Of a stretch of DNA of 39,901 bases, positions 1 through 7,283 are shown in pieces. Source of the DNA: Desulfobacterales bacterium HSG16 (GTDB lineage: Bacteria > Desulfobacterota > Desulfobacteria > Desulfobacterales > HSG16); the NCBI GenBank assembly GCA_030377965.1, contig JAUCGE010000019.1, forward strand, positions 1 to 39,901. The letters run 5' to 3'. The translations under genes were made by a program, and so were the position numbers. The notes below the pieces were generated by a model, which worked only from the letters and a program-made list of their open reading frames with translations, ran no database searches and was not told the origin of the DNA. Each line of letters starts with the position of its first letter. Positions within the stretch are counted from its first letter, which is position 1.

Positions 1-370
1 TTTTTCATAAGTGTCACAAACTTTTTTTATTTTAATAGTTAATAAAGCATTTCAAAATTAATTTCTATATTTGTTAAAATAATATGAAGTCTTTTGTCAA
101 GATTAAAATCGAAAAATCTTATTCAGGAATTTTGCCAAAAATTAATTTGATAAATTTTCAAAAACAATCTCTGATATATGAACAAGCCTTCAAAGAAGAT
201 AGAATAATATCTATATTCAGTATATTATTTTCTATAAAATTAACAGATCTGCATGGATTGATAGATTTTCTGAAACCAAGTCTTTCTTTTTTTAATCTTA
301 AAATACAAATGGTTATATTTTTTATGCTATTTTTTTTCTTCTATGGCATATCCAATGCAATACAAAAAAA
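1..370. other. AT-rich stretch without a recognised gene
   Basis: Very AT-rich sequence with many T and A runs. An open frame crosses it (84-464, plus strand), but it has no clear ribosome binding site, its composition follows the AT bias, and its 3' half runs through the structured RNA that begins near 371. I see no protein family here. The stretch presumably holds the promoter of the downstream RNA and rsr, but no convincing -35/-10 pair stands out. Confidence 0.4.
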
Positions 371-518
371 GCAGATTTGCCGATGGCGCAGAAAATGGTT
401 ACTTCGCCTTGGAGCGCGTGGTTGCAGGTTCGAGTCCTGTCCCCGGAGCCTTAAACCGGGGTAGCTCAACGGTAGAGCACGTAAACGCCTTTTTCGATTA
501 TTCCTCGGCAGATTTTTT
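371..518 (+). ncRNA. Candidate Y RNA (YrlA-like) with permuted tRNA mimic
   Basis: A structured non-coding RNA is predicted immediately upstream of rsr. The ends pair over about 11 bp (373-383 with 505-515, two G.U pairs), and the 3' strand runs into a T tract (513-518), giving a terminator-like end. Inside lies a tRNA mimic in permuted order. It has a T stem 424-428/436-440 closing the canonical loop TTCGAGT, then an acceptor-like stem 441-446/456-461 closed by a nine-base loop. Next come TA at tRNA positions 8-9 and a D arm, GCTC 464-467 with GAGC 475-478, whose loop contains GG. The anticodon arm is replaced by a helix (416-419 with 479-482) leading to the rest of the RNA. Known bacterial Y RNAs of the YrlA type carry such modules and bind the Ro60 orthologue Rsr. 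Exact ends are inferred from pairing. Confidence 0.75.
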
Positions 519-564
519 ACATTCAGTTTTTTTTATGATTTTTTATAAAATAAGGAGTACAGAA

Positions 565-1935
565 ATGGCCAGATTGAATAAGAAAAAGAAAACCGGCTAT
601 ACATACGAAGGGTCGAAAGCTGCACACATCAGCCCCGAATCCAGATTGCGCCGTTCGGTCATGGCATGCATGTTGTGGGAAGACGAATTTTATGAAGATG
701 GGATGACTATTGCAGATCGCATTGTTTCTCTGGTGGGAAAAGCCGATCCTTTTCATGTGGCGAATATGACATCCGCTGCCCGGAACCAGATGAAACTCAG
801 GCATGTTCCCCTTCTCATGACAAGGGAAATGGCAAGATTGCCGGAACATAAAAAATATGTAGCTGACACTCTTGCAGATATCATTCAACGGCCTGATGAA
901 CTTGCGGAATTTCTTGCAATTTACTGGAAAAATAAGAGAGAGCCTCTTGGCGCTCAGGTTAAAAAAGGGCTTGCCAGGGCTTTTACAAAATTCGACGCTT
1001 ATCAGCTGTCCAAATATAACAGGAAAAGTTCCGTCAAGCTTAAAGACGTTCTTTTCTTATGTCACGCAAAACCCAGAGACAAAGAACAGGAGGCTGTCTG
1101 GAAGCAGTTGATTGACGGTACTCTCAAACCGCCCGACACCTGGGAAGTCGGCCTTTCTTCGGGAAAAAGCAAGAAGGCCGTATGGGAGCGGCTGCTGGCT
1201 AAAAAAAAGCTCGGAGCTATGGCTGTCTTGAGAAATCTGAGAAATTTTCAGGAAGCAGGAGTAAAGGAAAAATTGGTGATTGATGCCTTAAAAACAATGA
1301 AATCATCCAAAGTGCTTCCTTTTCGTTTTATAGCAGCGGCACGATATGCCCCCTGTCTGGAAAAACATATTGAAAAAGCCATGTTAAACTGCCTGGACAG
1401 AAAAAAGAAACTGACAGGTCATACAGTATTGCTGATTGATGTTTCCGGAAGCATGGAAGAGTCAGTCTCAAGAAAATCGGAAATGAGCAGGCTGGATGCT
1501 GCCGCGGGTATTGCTATCATGGCCAGGGAAATCTGTAAAAAGGTCGATGTTTTTACCTTTTCAGAACACCTTGTCAGAGTTCCAGCAAGACGCGGGTTTG
1601 CGTTGAGAGACGCAATTGTAAACAGCCAGCCTCACGTATGCACCTATCTTGGAGGTGCTGTCAGAAATATATACGGCTTGAAGAAAGATGCCGGGAAAAA
1701 TAATCGGCATAGTGGCAAGCCATATAATTTAAGGCCGGATCGCCTTATCGTTTTTACAGATGAGCAGTCTCATGATCCTGTCCCCGATCCTGCTGGAAGG
1801 GCATTTATGGTCAATGTGGCATCAGCGAAAAACGGGGTCGGATACGGATCATGGTTTCATATAGACGGTTGGAGCGAAGCCGTGATCGATTATATCCGGG
1901 AAGTTGAGGGCGAACGTCTGCCCTGTGTACGATAA
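565..1935 (+). CDS. rsr: Ro60-family RNA-binding protein Rsr (TROVE and vWA domains)
   Basis: This 456-residue protein has the architecture of the Ro autoantigen. An N-terminal alpha-helical TROVE/HEAT-like ring (about residues 20-280) binds ends of misfolded RNA and Y RNA. A C-terminal von Willebrand A domain follows, with a MIDAS motif DVSGSM whose first Asp is residue 292, and TDEQSHD near the end. In bacteria Rsr works with Y RNA in RNA turnover and rRNA maturation, often with PNPase or an RtcB ligase. I chose the ATG at 565 because AAGGAG (552-557) sits at correct spacing. The longer open frame starting at 343 would translate through the upstream structured RNA. Candidate Y RNAs lie on both sides (371-518 and 1954-2034), which strongly supports the assignment. 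No rtcB or pnp gene is present in the window. Confidence 0.93.
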   Translation: MARLNKKKKTGYTYEGSKAAHISPESRLRRSVMACMLWEDEFYEDGMTIADRIVSLVGKADPFHVANMTSAARNQMKLRHVPLLMTREMARLPEHKKYVADTLADIIQRPDELAEFLAIYWKNKREPLGAQVKKGLARAFTKFDAYQLSKYNRKSSVKLKDVLFLCHAKPRDKEQEAVWKQLIDGTLKPPDTWEVGLSSGKSKKAVWERLLAKKKLGAMAVLRNLRNFQEAGVKEKLVIDALKTMKSSKVLPFRFIAAARYAPCLEKHIEKAMLNCLDRKKKLTGHTVLLIDVSGSMEESVSRKSEMSRLDAAAGIAIMAREICKKVDVFTFSEHLVRVPARRGFALRDAIVNSQPHVCTYLGGAVRNIYGLKKDAGKNNRHSGKPYNLRPDRLIVFTDEQSHDPVPDPAGRAFMVNVASAKNGVGYGSWFHIDGWSEAVIDYIREVEGERLPCVR

Positions 1936-1953
1936 TAAAAAACAAACCAAAAT

Positions 1954-2034
1954 AAAAAATGGCCGGTAGTGAAAAGCCGGGTTACTTCGCTATGGAAAAA
2001 ATACCCGTCTTGCCTGTTCTCCGGCCATTTTTTT
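1954..2034 (+). ncRNA. Second candidate small Y RNA, or a terminator with a large structured loop, after rsr
   Basis: The ends form a perfect 13-bp helix (1954-1966 with 2021-2033) running from A-rich to T-rich, as in an intrinsic terminator. The enclosed loop is over 50 nt and structured rather than minimal. It shares the 11-mer GGTTACTTCGC (1980-1990) with the RNA upstream of rsr (397-407). In both RNAs this motif closes a small hairpin whose stem differs but still pairs (GGCG/CGCC upstream, TAGTG/CGCTA here), which suggests compensatory change. I infer a second, tRNA-less Y RNA processed from the rsr 3' end. A plain rsr terminator is the alternative. Confidence 0.5.
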
Positions 2035-2053
2035 ATATTCAGCTTAACGCGGC

Positions 2054-2629
2054 TTATGCCGTGTTGTTTCCCTTATACTCCTTATAATGCTGGTAATAAA
2101 TCATTACCTTTTTGATATAATATCTGGTTGCCTTATATGGCGGCACACCGTTATATTTTCTTACCTTGCCACTCCCCGCATTGTAAGCGGCAAGTGCAAG
2201 CCTTATTTCTCCGTCAAAACTGTTCAGCAATGTTTTGAAATATTTGACTCCGCCTTTGATGTTCTGTTCCGGGCTGTAAATGTTCTTGACACCAAGTTCT
2301 CCTGCTGTCCCGGGCATTAACTGCATCAACCCTTTGGCACCACGGTTGGAAACAGCGCGTGGATTAAAATCGGACTCAGCCAGGATAATAGCCTTTATAA
2401 TAGCCGGTTCCACATCATAACGCTTTGCTGCTGCAAGAATTATTGTATGATACAGTGGATTTGTCTGCTTACATCGCAGCATGGCCAGACGCCTGCTGTT
2501 TTTTGAGCCTGCAAATGAATCCTGTACACTCATGAAAGCAGCCAATACGATGAATAGCGAAACCCACCAGATTCGTCGGCTATGCTCTGGACTTTTAAAA
2601 AATTTAAAAATAAAATTTACTTTTTTCAT
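2054..2629 (-). CDS. Lytic transglycosylase, SLT domain (Slt70/MltC-like)
   Basis: A 191-residue exported murein lytic transglycosylase. It has a single N-terminal hydrophobic segment (about residues 21-37) acting as a signal anchor. From about residue 57 onward is the SLT lysozyme-like domain. The catalytic Glu is residue 85 in AESDFNP, followed by the family motifs GLMQLMP and AYNAG. These enzymes cleave the MurNAc-GlcNAc bond with formation of 1,6-anhydroMurNAc. I started at the internal ATG (2629) because the resulting protein begins with a typical basic n-region. The frame extends 16 codons further, to 2677, and the upstream AG-rich stretch is only a weak ribosome binding site for either start. 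The gene converges on rsr, sharing the short terminator-like region between them. Confidence 0.88.
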   Translation of the reverse strand: MKKVNFIFKFFKSPEHSRRIWWVSLFIVLAAFMSVQDSFAGSKNSRRLAMLRCKQTNPLYHTIILAAAKRYDVEPAIIKAIILAESDFNPRAVSNRGAKGLMQLMPGTAGELGVKNIYSPEQNIKGGVKYFKTLLNSFDGEIRLALAAYNAGSGKVRKYNGVPPYKATRYYIKKVMIYYQHYKEYKGNNTA

Positions 2630-2710
2630 TTCTTTTTCCCATATGTAGCAAACGGAAAGAGATCCAATAAAAAACAAATCTCTTTCCGCTCTTTTTTATT
2701 TATCTGTTTT

Positions 2711-2740
2711 AAAAAAAATCGTTCTTAACCGATTTTTTTT
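2711..2740 (-). terminator. Bidirectional-looking intrinsic terminator
   Basis: An 11-bp perfect stem (2711-2721 with 2730-2740), with A8 on one side and T8 on the other and an 8-nt loop. It lies just after the stop of the minus-strand small gene at 2762-3025 and can terminate it before the transglycosylase. Confidence 0.7.
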
Positions 2741-2761
2741 GGTTTTCAAGTCTCTTTCTTT

Positions 2762-3025
2762 TCAGACAGCAAATCCATTGACATCATCAGCGGAAAGTTC
2801 CGCCAGGGAATCAGTGAGTGAAAGAAATCCAATGCCCGCATTTTCCACAAGCAGTACCTTGATCAGGGGAAAATGAGATACATACTCATTGGCTGATTCT
2901 CCCAATCCAGTAACAACCTTTCGGATACATTGCAGGCTGCCATCGACTAACGACCTGATAAAACATTTATGTTCTTTTCCGCTTTTACCATTTTTTCCGT
3001 TTATCACACATTTGTCACAAGCCAT
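2762..3025 (-). CDS. Small cysteine-containing protein of unknown function
   Basis: An 87-residue protein that I do not recognise. It begins MACDKC, giving a CxxC pair, with two more cysteines (CFIRS and LQCIRK). The middle and end are mixed hydrophobic with no obvious membrane helix. The start is well supported by a strong AGGAGG eight bases upstream of the ATG. A strong terminator follows at 2711-2740, so it looks like an independent monocistronic gene. The operator-like sites at 3095-3136 lie about 70 bp upstream of its start and could control it. Confidence 0.6.
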   Translation of the reverse strand: MACDKCVINGKNGKSGKEHKCFIRSLVDGSLQCIRKVVTGLGESANEYVSHFPLIKVLLVENAGIGFLSLTDSLAELSADDVNGFAV

Positions 3026-3094
3026 GGTTCATACCTCCTTTTTTGTCATTGAAAATCATCCAGACAACATTTTCAATCGTCAGGTTAGCAAAGC

Positions 3095-3136
3095 ATGACG
3101 CAATGCGTTATGACGTAATATGACGCAGCGCGTTAT
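3095..3136. promoter_or_regulatory. Tandem near-palindromic 17-mers, probable operator
   Basis: Two copies of a 17-bp near-palindrome, ATGACGCAATGCGTTAT (3095-3111) and ATGACGCAGCGCGTTAT (3120-3136), match at 15 of 17 positions. Their centres are 25 bp apart, and a half-site-like ATGACGTAAT lies between them. They sit in the divergent region between the minus-strand gene at 2762-3025 and the CoA-transferase at 3362. Such spacing is typical of dimer binding by a repressor or activator. The regulator is not encoded nearby. Confidence 0.5.
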
Positions 3137-3361
3137 CAAAGTCAAGTTTTTTTTCGTTTGCGATAATATTTTGAATGCTATAAGGTAATCTGCACTTGAA
3201 GTATTTTCCGGTAATTCGCCGGGTTAAAAGGGAACCCGGTGATTGCTTAATTACTGTTGTAAAATGGGGAAAAATGATTTTAAAGATAACCGTTCTGGCA
3301 AATCTGTGCAGAACTTTGAAAATAACACTCATATAAAGGAAAGGGATCGGAGGCAGAACAT

Positions 3362-5554
3362 ATGGAGAATAAAGCCCCCGGGTATTACCGGGATGTTGAC
3401 AAATGTGTGGATCAGGTTATTAATCGCATAGGCAAAAAAATTGTGTTGGGCCTGCCCCTGGGACTTGGAAAAGCCAATCACATTGCAAACGGGTTTTTTA
3501 AAAGGGCAAAGGAAGATCCTGAAATTGATCTTACCATTATAACCGCGCTTTCTCTTGAAAAACCTTCGTGGTCAAGCGAACTTGAGCGCAGATTTCTTGA
3601 GCCTTTTGTCGAAAGGATTTTCGGTGGATATGTGGATCTTGACTATCTCAAGGCCATGAGAAAAGGAGAATTGCCGGACAATATAAGAATCAAGGAATTT
3701 TTCACCAAGGCCGGTTCATATCTCAATTTAAGGCATGCTCAGGAAAATTATATTTCATCCAACTATACCCATGCCTGGCGAGATATAATGGACAATGGCG
3801 TAAATGTGGCTGCCCAGATCGTGTGCAAAGATGAAATCGACGGAAAACTCTGTTATTCTACAAGCTGCAATCCGGAAGTGACTCTGGATGTGGCAAAAGG
3901 AATGAGAAAGCTGGAAAAGTCCGGTAAAAAGATTGCTATGATAGGTCAGGTAAACCAGAATCTGCCTTTCATGTACGGAGATGCAGTAGTAGAACCGGAG
4001 TTATTCACAGATGTTCTGGACAACCCGGATTGTTATTTCCGTCTTTTCAGCGCTCCCAAGATGGCCATCACAAATGCTGATTTCATGATCGGACTTCATG
4101 CCGGAACCCTGGTCAAAGATGATGGAACACTTCAGATTGGTATCGGTTCATTAGGAGATGCCTTATGTTATGGTTTGCAATTGAGGCAGGAAAAAAACGA
4201 ACAGTATATGGATGTTTTAAAATCTGCTGGTGTTCTAGATAAATTTTCCTCTGAGATTAAAAAAGTCGGTGGTACGGAAAAGTTCGAAAAAGGGCTTACA
4301 GGATCTACCGAAATGCTTGTGGATGGATATCTACACCTTATCAATTCGGGTGTAGTGAAACGTAAAACATATAATAATGAACATATTCAAAGGCTTGCTA
4401 ACGAAGGCCGAATAGATGAAAAGATAACTCCGGAAGCGTTCAAAGTTCTTGTAGAGCGTGGGGCTGTCAATGAGCGTCTCACACAGAAAAATCTCGATTT
4501 TCTTAAAGAATTCGGAATATTCAAGCCAGATGTTCATCTTGAAGATGGCACTATTATCGTCGGAGATGAAATAATTGAAGCAGATCTGGCAGATCCTGCC
4601 AATCTGGAAGCTGTCACAAAACATTGTCTGGGAGATAAACTGAAAAAAGATATCCTGATTCACGGCGGTTTTTTCCTCGGCCCGAACAATTTTTACGATG
4701 ACCTCAAGAATATGAGCAGGGAAGAGCGCGAAAAGATTCATATGACCAGCGTGTTGAACGTTAACCAGTTATATAGCAGCCCTCCCTATGCCAGTGAAGA
4801 GTTGAAATTTCTCCAGAGGAAAAACGGCAGATTCATCAATGCCTGCCTCATGGTAACCTTGACCGGCGCTGTATGCTCGGATGCCCTGGAAAGCGGACAG
4901 ATCATAAGCGGTGTTGGGGGCCAGTATAATTTTGTAGCCCAGGCCCATGCTTTGCCTGATGCCAGATCTATTCTCATGTGCAAAAGCACTCGCGCCAAGG
5001 GTAAAGATGTAAGTTCAAATTTAGTCTGGTCTTACGGCCATGTCACTATTCCAAAGCACCTGAGAGATTTTATAGTAACGGAATACGGGGTTGCGGATCT
5101 AAGGGGCAAATGCGATAAGGATGTTATTGCGGCTCTTTTAAATATCGCTGACTCAAGATTTCAGGAAGATCTGCTCCAGGAAGCAAAAAATGCTGGCAAA
5201 ATTCCTGACAATTACCAGATTCCAGAAAAATTCAAGAACAATTATCCCGAACGTTTAAAGGATAACCTTGCTCTTTTCAAAAAAGAAGGACTTTTTCAGC
5301 CTTTCCCCTATGGCGCTGACTTCACAAATGAAGAACTGGTCATTGGAAAGGCCCTGCGCGGACTCAAGGAAAAAATGTCCGAAGGGCTTGGCAGCAAGGC
5401 AACGAGTATTGGAAAAGCCATGACCATTCTGTCTATCCCGGATGCAGCCATTCCATACCTGAAACGACTCGACCTGGAAAATCCTGCTACAGGCAAGGAA
5501 AAAATGATGCAGAAACTGGTAATCTATGCGCTTTCCTCCCAGGGAAGTATTTAA
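3362..5554 (+). CDS. Acetyl-CoA hydrolase/transferase family protein (class I CoA-transferase fold)
   Basis: A 730-residue cytoplasmic enzyme of the acetyl-CoA hydrolase/4-hydroxybutyrate CoA-transferase family, which moves CoA between an acyl-CoA and a carboxylate through a glutamyl-CoA intermediate. The GSTEM motif holds the expected catalytic Glu (residue 317), preceded by GIGSLGDAL. The C-terminal domain shows GVGGQYNF and EYGVADLRGK, both diagnostic. Compared with the usual 430-500 residues, it is longer mainly through an insert of about 130 residues between the catalytic Glu and the GVGGQ region (about residues 335-470). GGAGG (3349-3353) supports the start. The PEPCK-like gene follows after only 22 bp, so the two are almost certainly co-transcribed. 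The substrate cannot be read from sequence. Confidence 0.85.
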   Translation: MENKAPGYYRDVDKCVDQVINRIGKKIVLGLPLGLGKANHIANGFFKRAKEDPEIDLTIITALSLEKPSWSSELERRFLEPFVERIFGGYVDLDYLKAMRKGELPDNIRIKEFFTKAGSYLNLRHAQENYISSNYTHAWRDIMDNGVNVAAQIVCKDEIDGKLCYSTSCNPEVTLDVAKGMRKLEKSGKKIAMIGQVNQNLPFMYGDAVVEPELFTDVLDNPDCYFRLFSAPKMAITNADFMIGLHAGTLVKDDGTLQIGIGSLGDALCYGLQLRQEKNEQYMDVLKSAGVLDKFSSEIKKVGGTEKFEKGLTGSTEMLVDGYLHLINSGVVKRKTYNNEHIQRLANEGRIDEKITPEAFKVLVERGAVNERLTQKNLDFLKEFGIFKPDVHLEDGTIIVGDEIIEADLADPANLEAVTKHCLGDKLKKDILIHGGFFLGPNNFYDDLKNMSREEREKIHMTSVLNVNQLYSSPPYASEELKFLQRKNGRFINACLMVTLTGAVCSDALESGQIISGVGGQYNFVAQAHALPDARSILMCKSTRAKGKDVSSNLVWSYGHVTIPKHLRDFIVTEYGVADLRGKCDKDVIAALLNIADSRFQEDLLQEAKNAGKIPDNYQIPEKFKNNYPERLKDNLALFKKEGLFQPFPYGADFTNEELVIGKALRGLKEKMSEGLGSKATSIGKAMTILSIPDAAIPYLKRLDLENPATGKEKMMQKLVIYALSSQGSI

Positions 5555-5576
5555 GTGATTGAAAGGAGTTGTTGCC

Positions 5577-7226
5577 ATGCTGGAGAAAAAAGACGGTGTT
5601 TTTGACCTGGTAGCCATAGGTCGTAAGCATCTGAAAATAGTACATAGAAATCTTTCCACCCCTTTGTTGTATGAACAAATAATCAAAAATCGGGAAGGCC
5701 AGATAGCTCATCTCGGCCCTGTCGTGGTCAGAACAGGTGATTATATGCAGCGGCCTGTAACTGACAAGTTCGTAGTACGCGATGAGTCCAGTGAAAAATC
5801 CATATTATGGAGCGAAAAGAACAAAGGCATACCGGAAAATCGTTTTGACAATCTTCTGTATCGTATGCTGGCATATATGCAGAACAAGGAAGCCTATGTT
5901 CAATACTGCTGGGCTGGTCAGGACCCCGACCACAGGGCTTCCATCCGGTTTGTTACGGAAATGGCCTGGCATAACCTTTATATAAGGAATATGTTTGAGC
6001 CGATTACCGACGTTGAAGATTTCGAGTCTCTGGTCACCGATTTTTCCATCATCCACATCCCCGGCTTTCATGCAATGCCCGATATTGACGGAACCAATTC
6101 ATCGGCTTTTGTCATAATCAATGTCAGCCAGAAAATAATGTTTATCTGCGGCACAAGTTATGCCGGCGAAATCAGACAGGCTGTATTCACTATCATGAAT
6201 TACCTGTTCCCCAAAAAAGAGGTCTTTCCAATGCGCTGTTCCGCCAATGCCGGGGAAGATGGAGATGTAGCCATTTTCATTGGCCGGGGCGGTTCTGGCA
6301 AGAGTACTCTTGCCACAGATCCCAAAAGATGCCTGGTTGGAGATCACGAACACGGGTGGACTGAAAAAGGACTTTTTTCATTTGAACGTGGAGCCTATGC
6401 CAAGGTACTGGATATCAAACAGGAAGACGAGCCGGATATTTATGAATGCACCAGAAAATTCGGTACTGTTCTGGAAAATGTTTCCATCGATCTGCTGACC
6501 AGGCGCATAGAACGTTCAGATGCAAGCCTTACGGAGAATATACGGGCAGCTTATCCTTTATCACATATCCCGAATTCGCTTAAACAGGGTATGTGCGGTC
6601 ATCCGTCAAATCTTTTCCTTTTGACCTGCGACGCATTCGGAGTGATGCCCCCTGTCTCAAAGCTTACCCCTGAAATGGCAGTGTTCGCGTTTCTATCCGG
6701 ATATACCTCCCGATTGAAGGAAGACCAGACCATGCCCGATGATGCAGAATGTCTTTTCGATACCTGTTTCGGGTCTGCCTCTTTGACTCTTCCTGCCCAT
6801 GCCTATGGTCTTCGATTGATGGAAGAAATCAAAAAGCATAATGTAAAATGCTGGCTTGTAAATACAGGTTGGAGCGGTAATCAGGCAGGTCATGGAAAAA
6901 GAATCCCGATTGCCATAACCCGCTCTATTGTAGATGCAGTTATTGCAGGGCAATTGGACAATGTTGAGTATGAGCCAGATCCTGTATTCCAGTTTGAGGT
7001 TCCCTGCTCATGTCCGGGCGTACCTGACGAGATGCTTGATCCGAGAAAAACCGCAACAGATGCAGGCGACTATGAGTTACGGGCAAACCGTCTGGCAAAG
7101 GAATTTATGACAGATTACGCAAGGTTTTCAGATCTGATGCCGGATAATATGCGAAAGTTGTTGTCCGAGGTGATTTCAATGGATGATTCCTTTGATCTTC
7201 TGGGAGATTTGAGTTTTTCAATGTAG
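5577..7226 (+). CDS. PEP carboxykinase (ATP)-like protein with substituted metal site
   Basis: This 549-residue protein aligns along its whole length with ATP-dependent PEP carboxykinase. It has the kinase-1a loop GRGGSGKST (Lys242), kinase-2 region LVGDHEHGW, ENIRAAYPLSHI (the Arg333 equivalent), FGVMPPVS, and LVNTGWSGN/GKRI near the C-terminus. The residues that hold catalytic Mn in the E. coli enzyme are all changed: MKK becomes IRQ (Lys213 to Gln201), MHCSAN becomes MRCSAN (His232 to Arg220), and GDDEHGW becomes GDHEHGW (Asp269 to His257). The substrate loop GRSPKDK also reads QRPVTDK. It may therefore bind nucleotide without decarboxylating oxaloacetate, or use altered chemistry. I start at the ATG at 5577, eight bases after AAGGAG. 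A TTG 18 bases earlier lies upstream of that ribosome binding site. It is co-operonic with the CoA-transferase. Confidence 0.88.
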   Translation: MLEKKDGVFDLVAIGRKHLKIVHRNLSTPLLYEQIIKNREGQIAHLGPVVVRTGDYMQRPVTDKFVVRDESSEKSILWSEKNKGIPENRFDNLLYRMLAYMQNKEAYVQYCWAGQDPDHRASIRFVTEMAWHNLYIRNMFEPITDVEDFESLVTDFSIIHIPGFHAMPDIDGTNSSAFVIINVSQKIMFICGTSYAGEIRQAVFTIMNYLFPKKEVFPMRCSANAGEDGDVAIFIGRGGSGKSTLATDPKRCLVGDHEHGWTEKGLFSFERGAYAKVLDIKQEDEPDIYECTRKFGTVLENVSIDLLTRRIERSDASLTENIRAAYPLSHIPNSLKQGMCGHPSNLFLLTCDAFGVMPPVSKLTPEMAVFAFLSGYTSRLKEDQTMPDDAECLFDTCFGSASLTLPAHAYGLRLMEEIKKHNVKCWLVNTGWSGNQAGHGKRIPIAITRSIVDAVIAGQLDNVEYEPDPVFQFEVPCSCPGVPDEMLDPRKTATDAGDYELRANRLAKEFMTDYARFSDLMPDNMRKLLSEVISMDDSFDLLGDLSFSM

Positions 7227-7233
7227 CAAGGCC

Positions 7234-7259
7234 CGTTCCCAAGCTCCGGCTTGGGAACG
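7234..7259. repeat. GTTCCCA-type palindromic intergenic repeat
   Basis: A perfect 11-bp inverted repeat (7234-7244 with 7249-7259), arm CGTTCCCAAGC, around a TCCG tetraloop. A related hairpin occurs at 17094-17119 with arm GTTCCCAGGC, so this is a dispersed REP-like family. It lies between the PEPCK-like and ATPase genes and has no T tract. Confidence 0.7.
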
Positions 7260-7283
7260 TTAGATATAAGAAGGGAGTCGCCC

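Noticed and set aside
84-464. Open frame of 126 codons upstream of rsr
   Set aside because: No ribosome binding site, composition follows AT bias, and the 3' third overlaps the structured RNA with its T arm.
424-478. Ordinary tRNA gene
   Set aside because: T arm precedes the D arm and the acceptor strands close on a loop, with no anticodon arm or CCA. It fits a permuted tRNA mimic in a Y RNA instead.
3215-3265. Cobalamin riboswitch (GGTTAAAAGGGAACCCGGTG resembles the conserved core, followed by ACTGTTGTAA)
   Set aside because: The downstream CCGGG that should pair with the core is missing. The CCGGG partner lies upstream as a simple hairpin (3219-3225 with 3233-3239). The later B12-box elements are not found.
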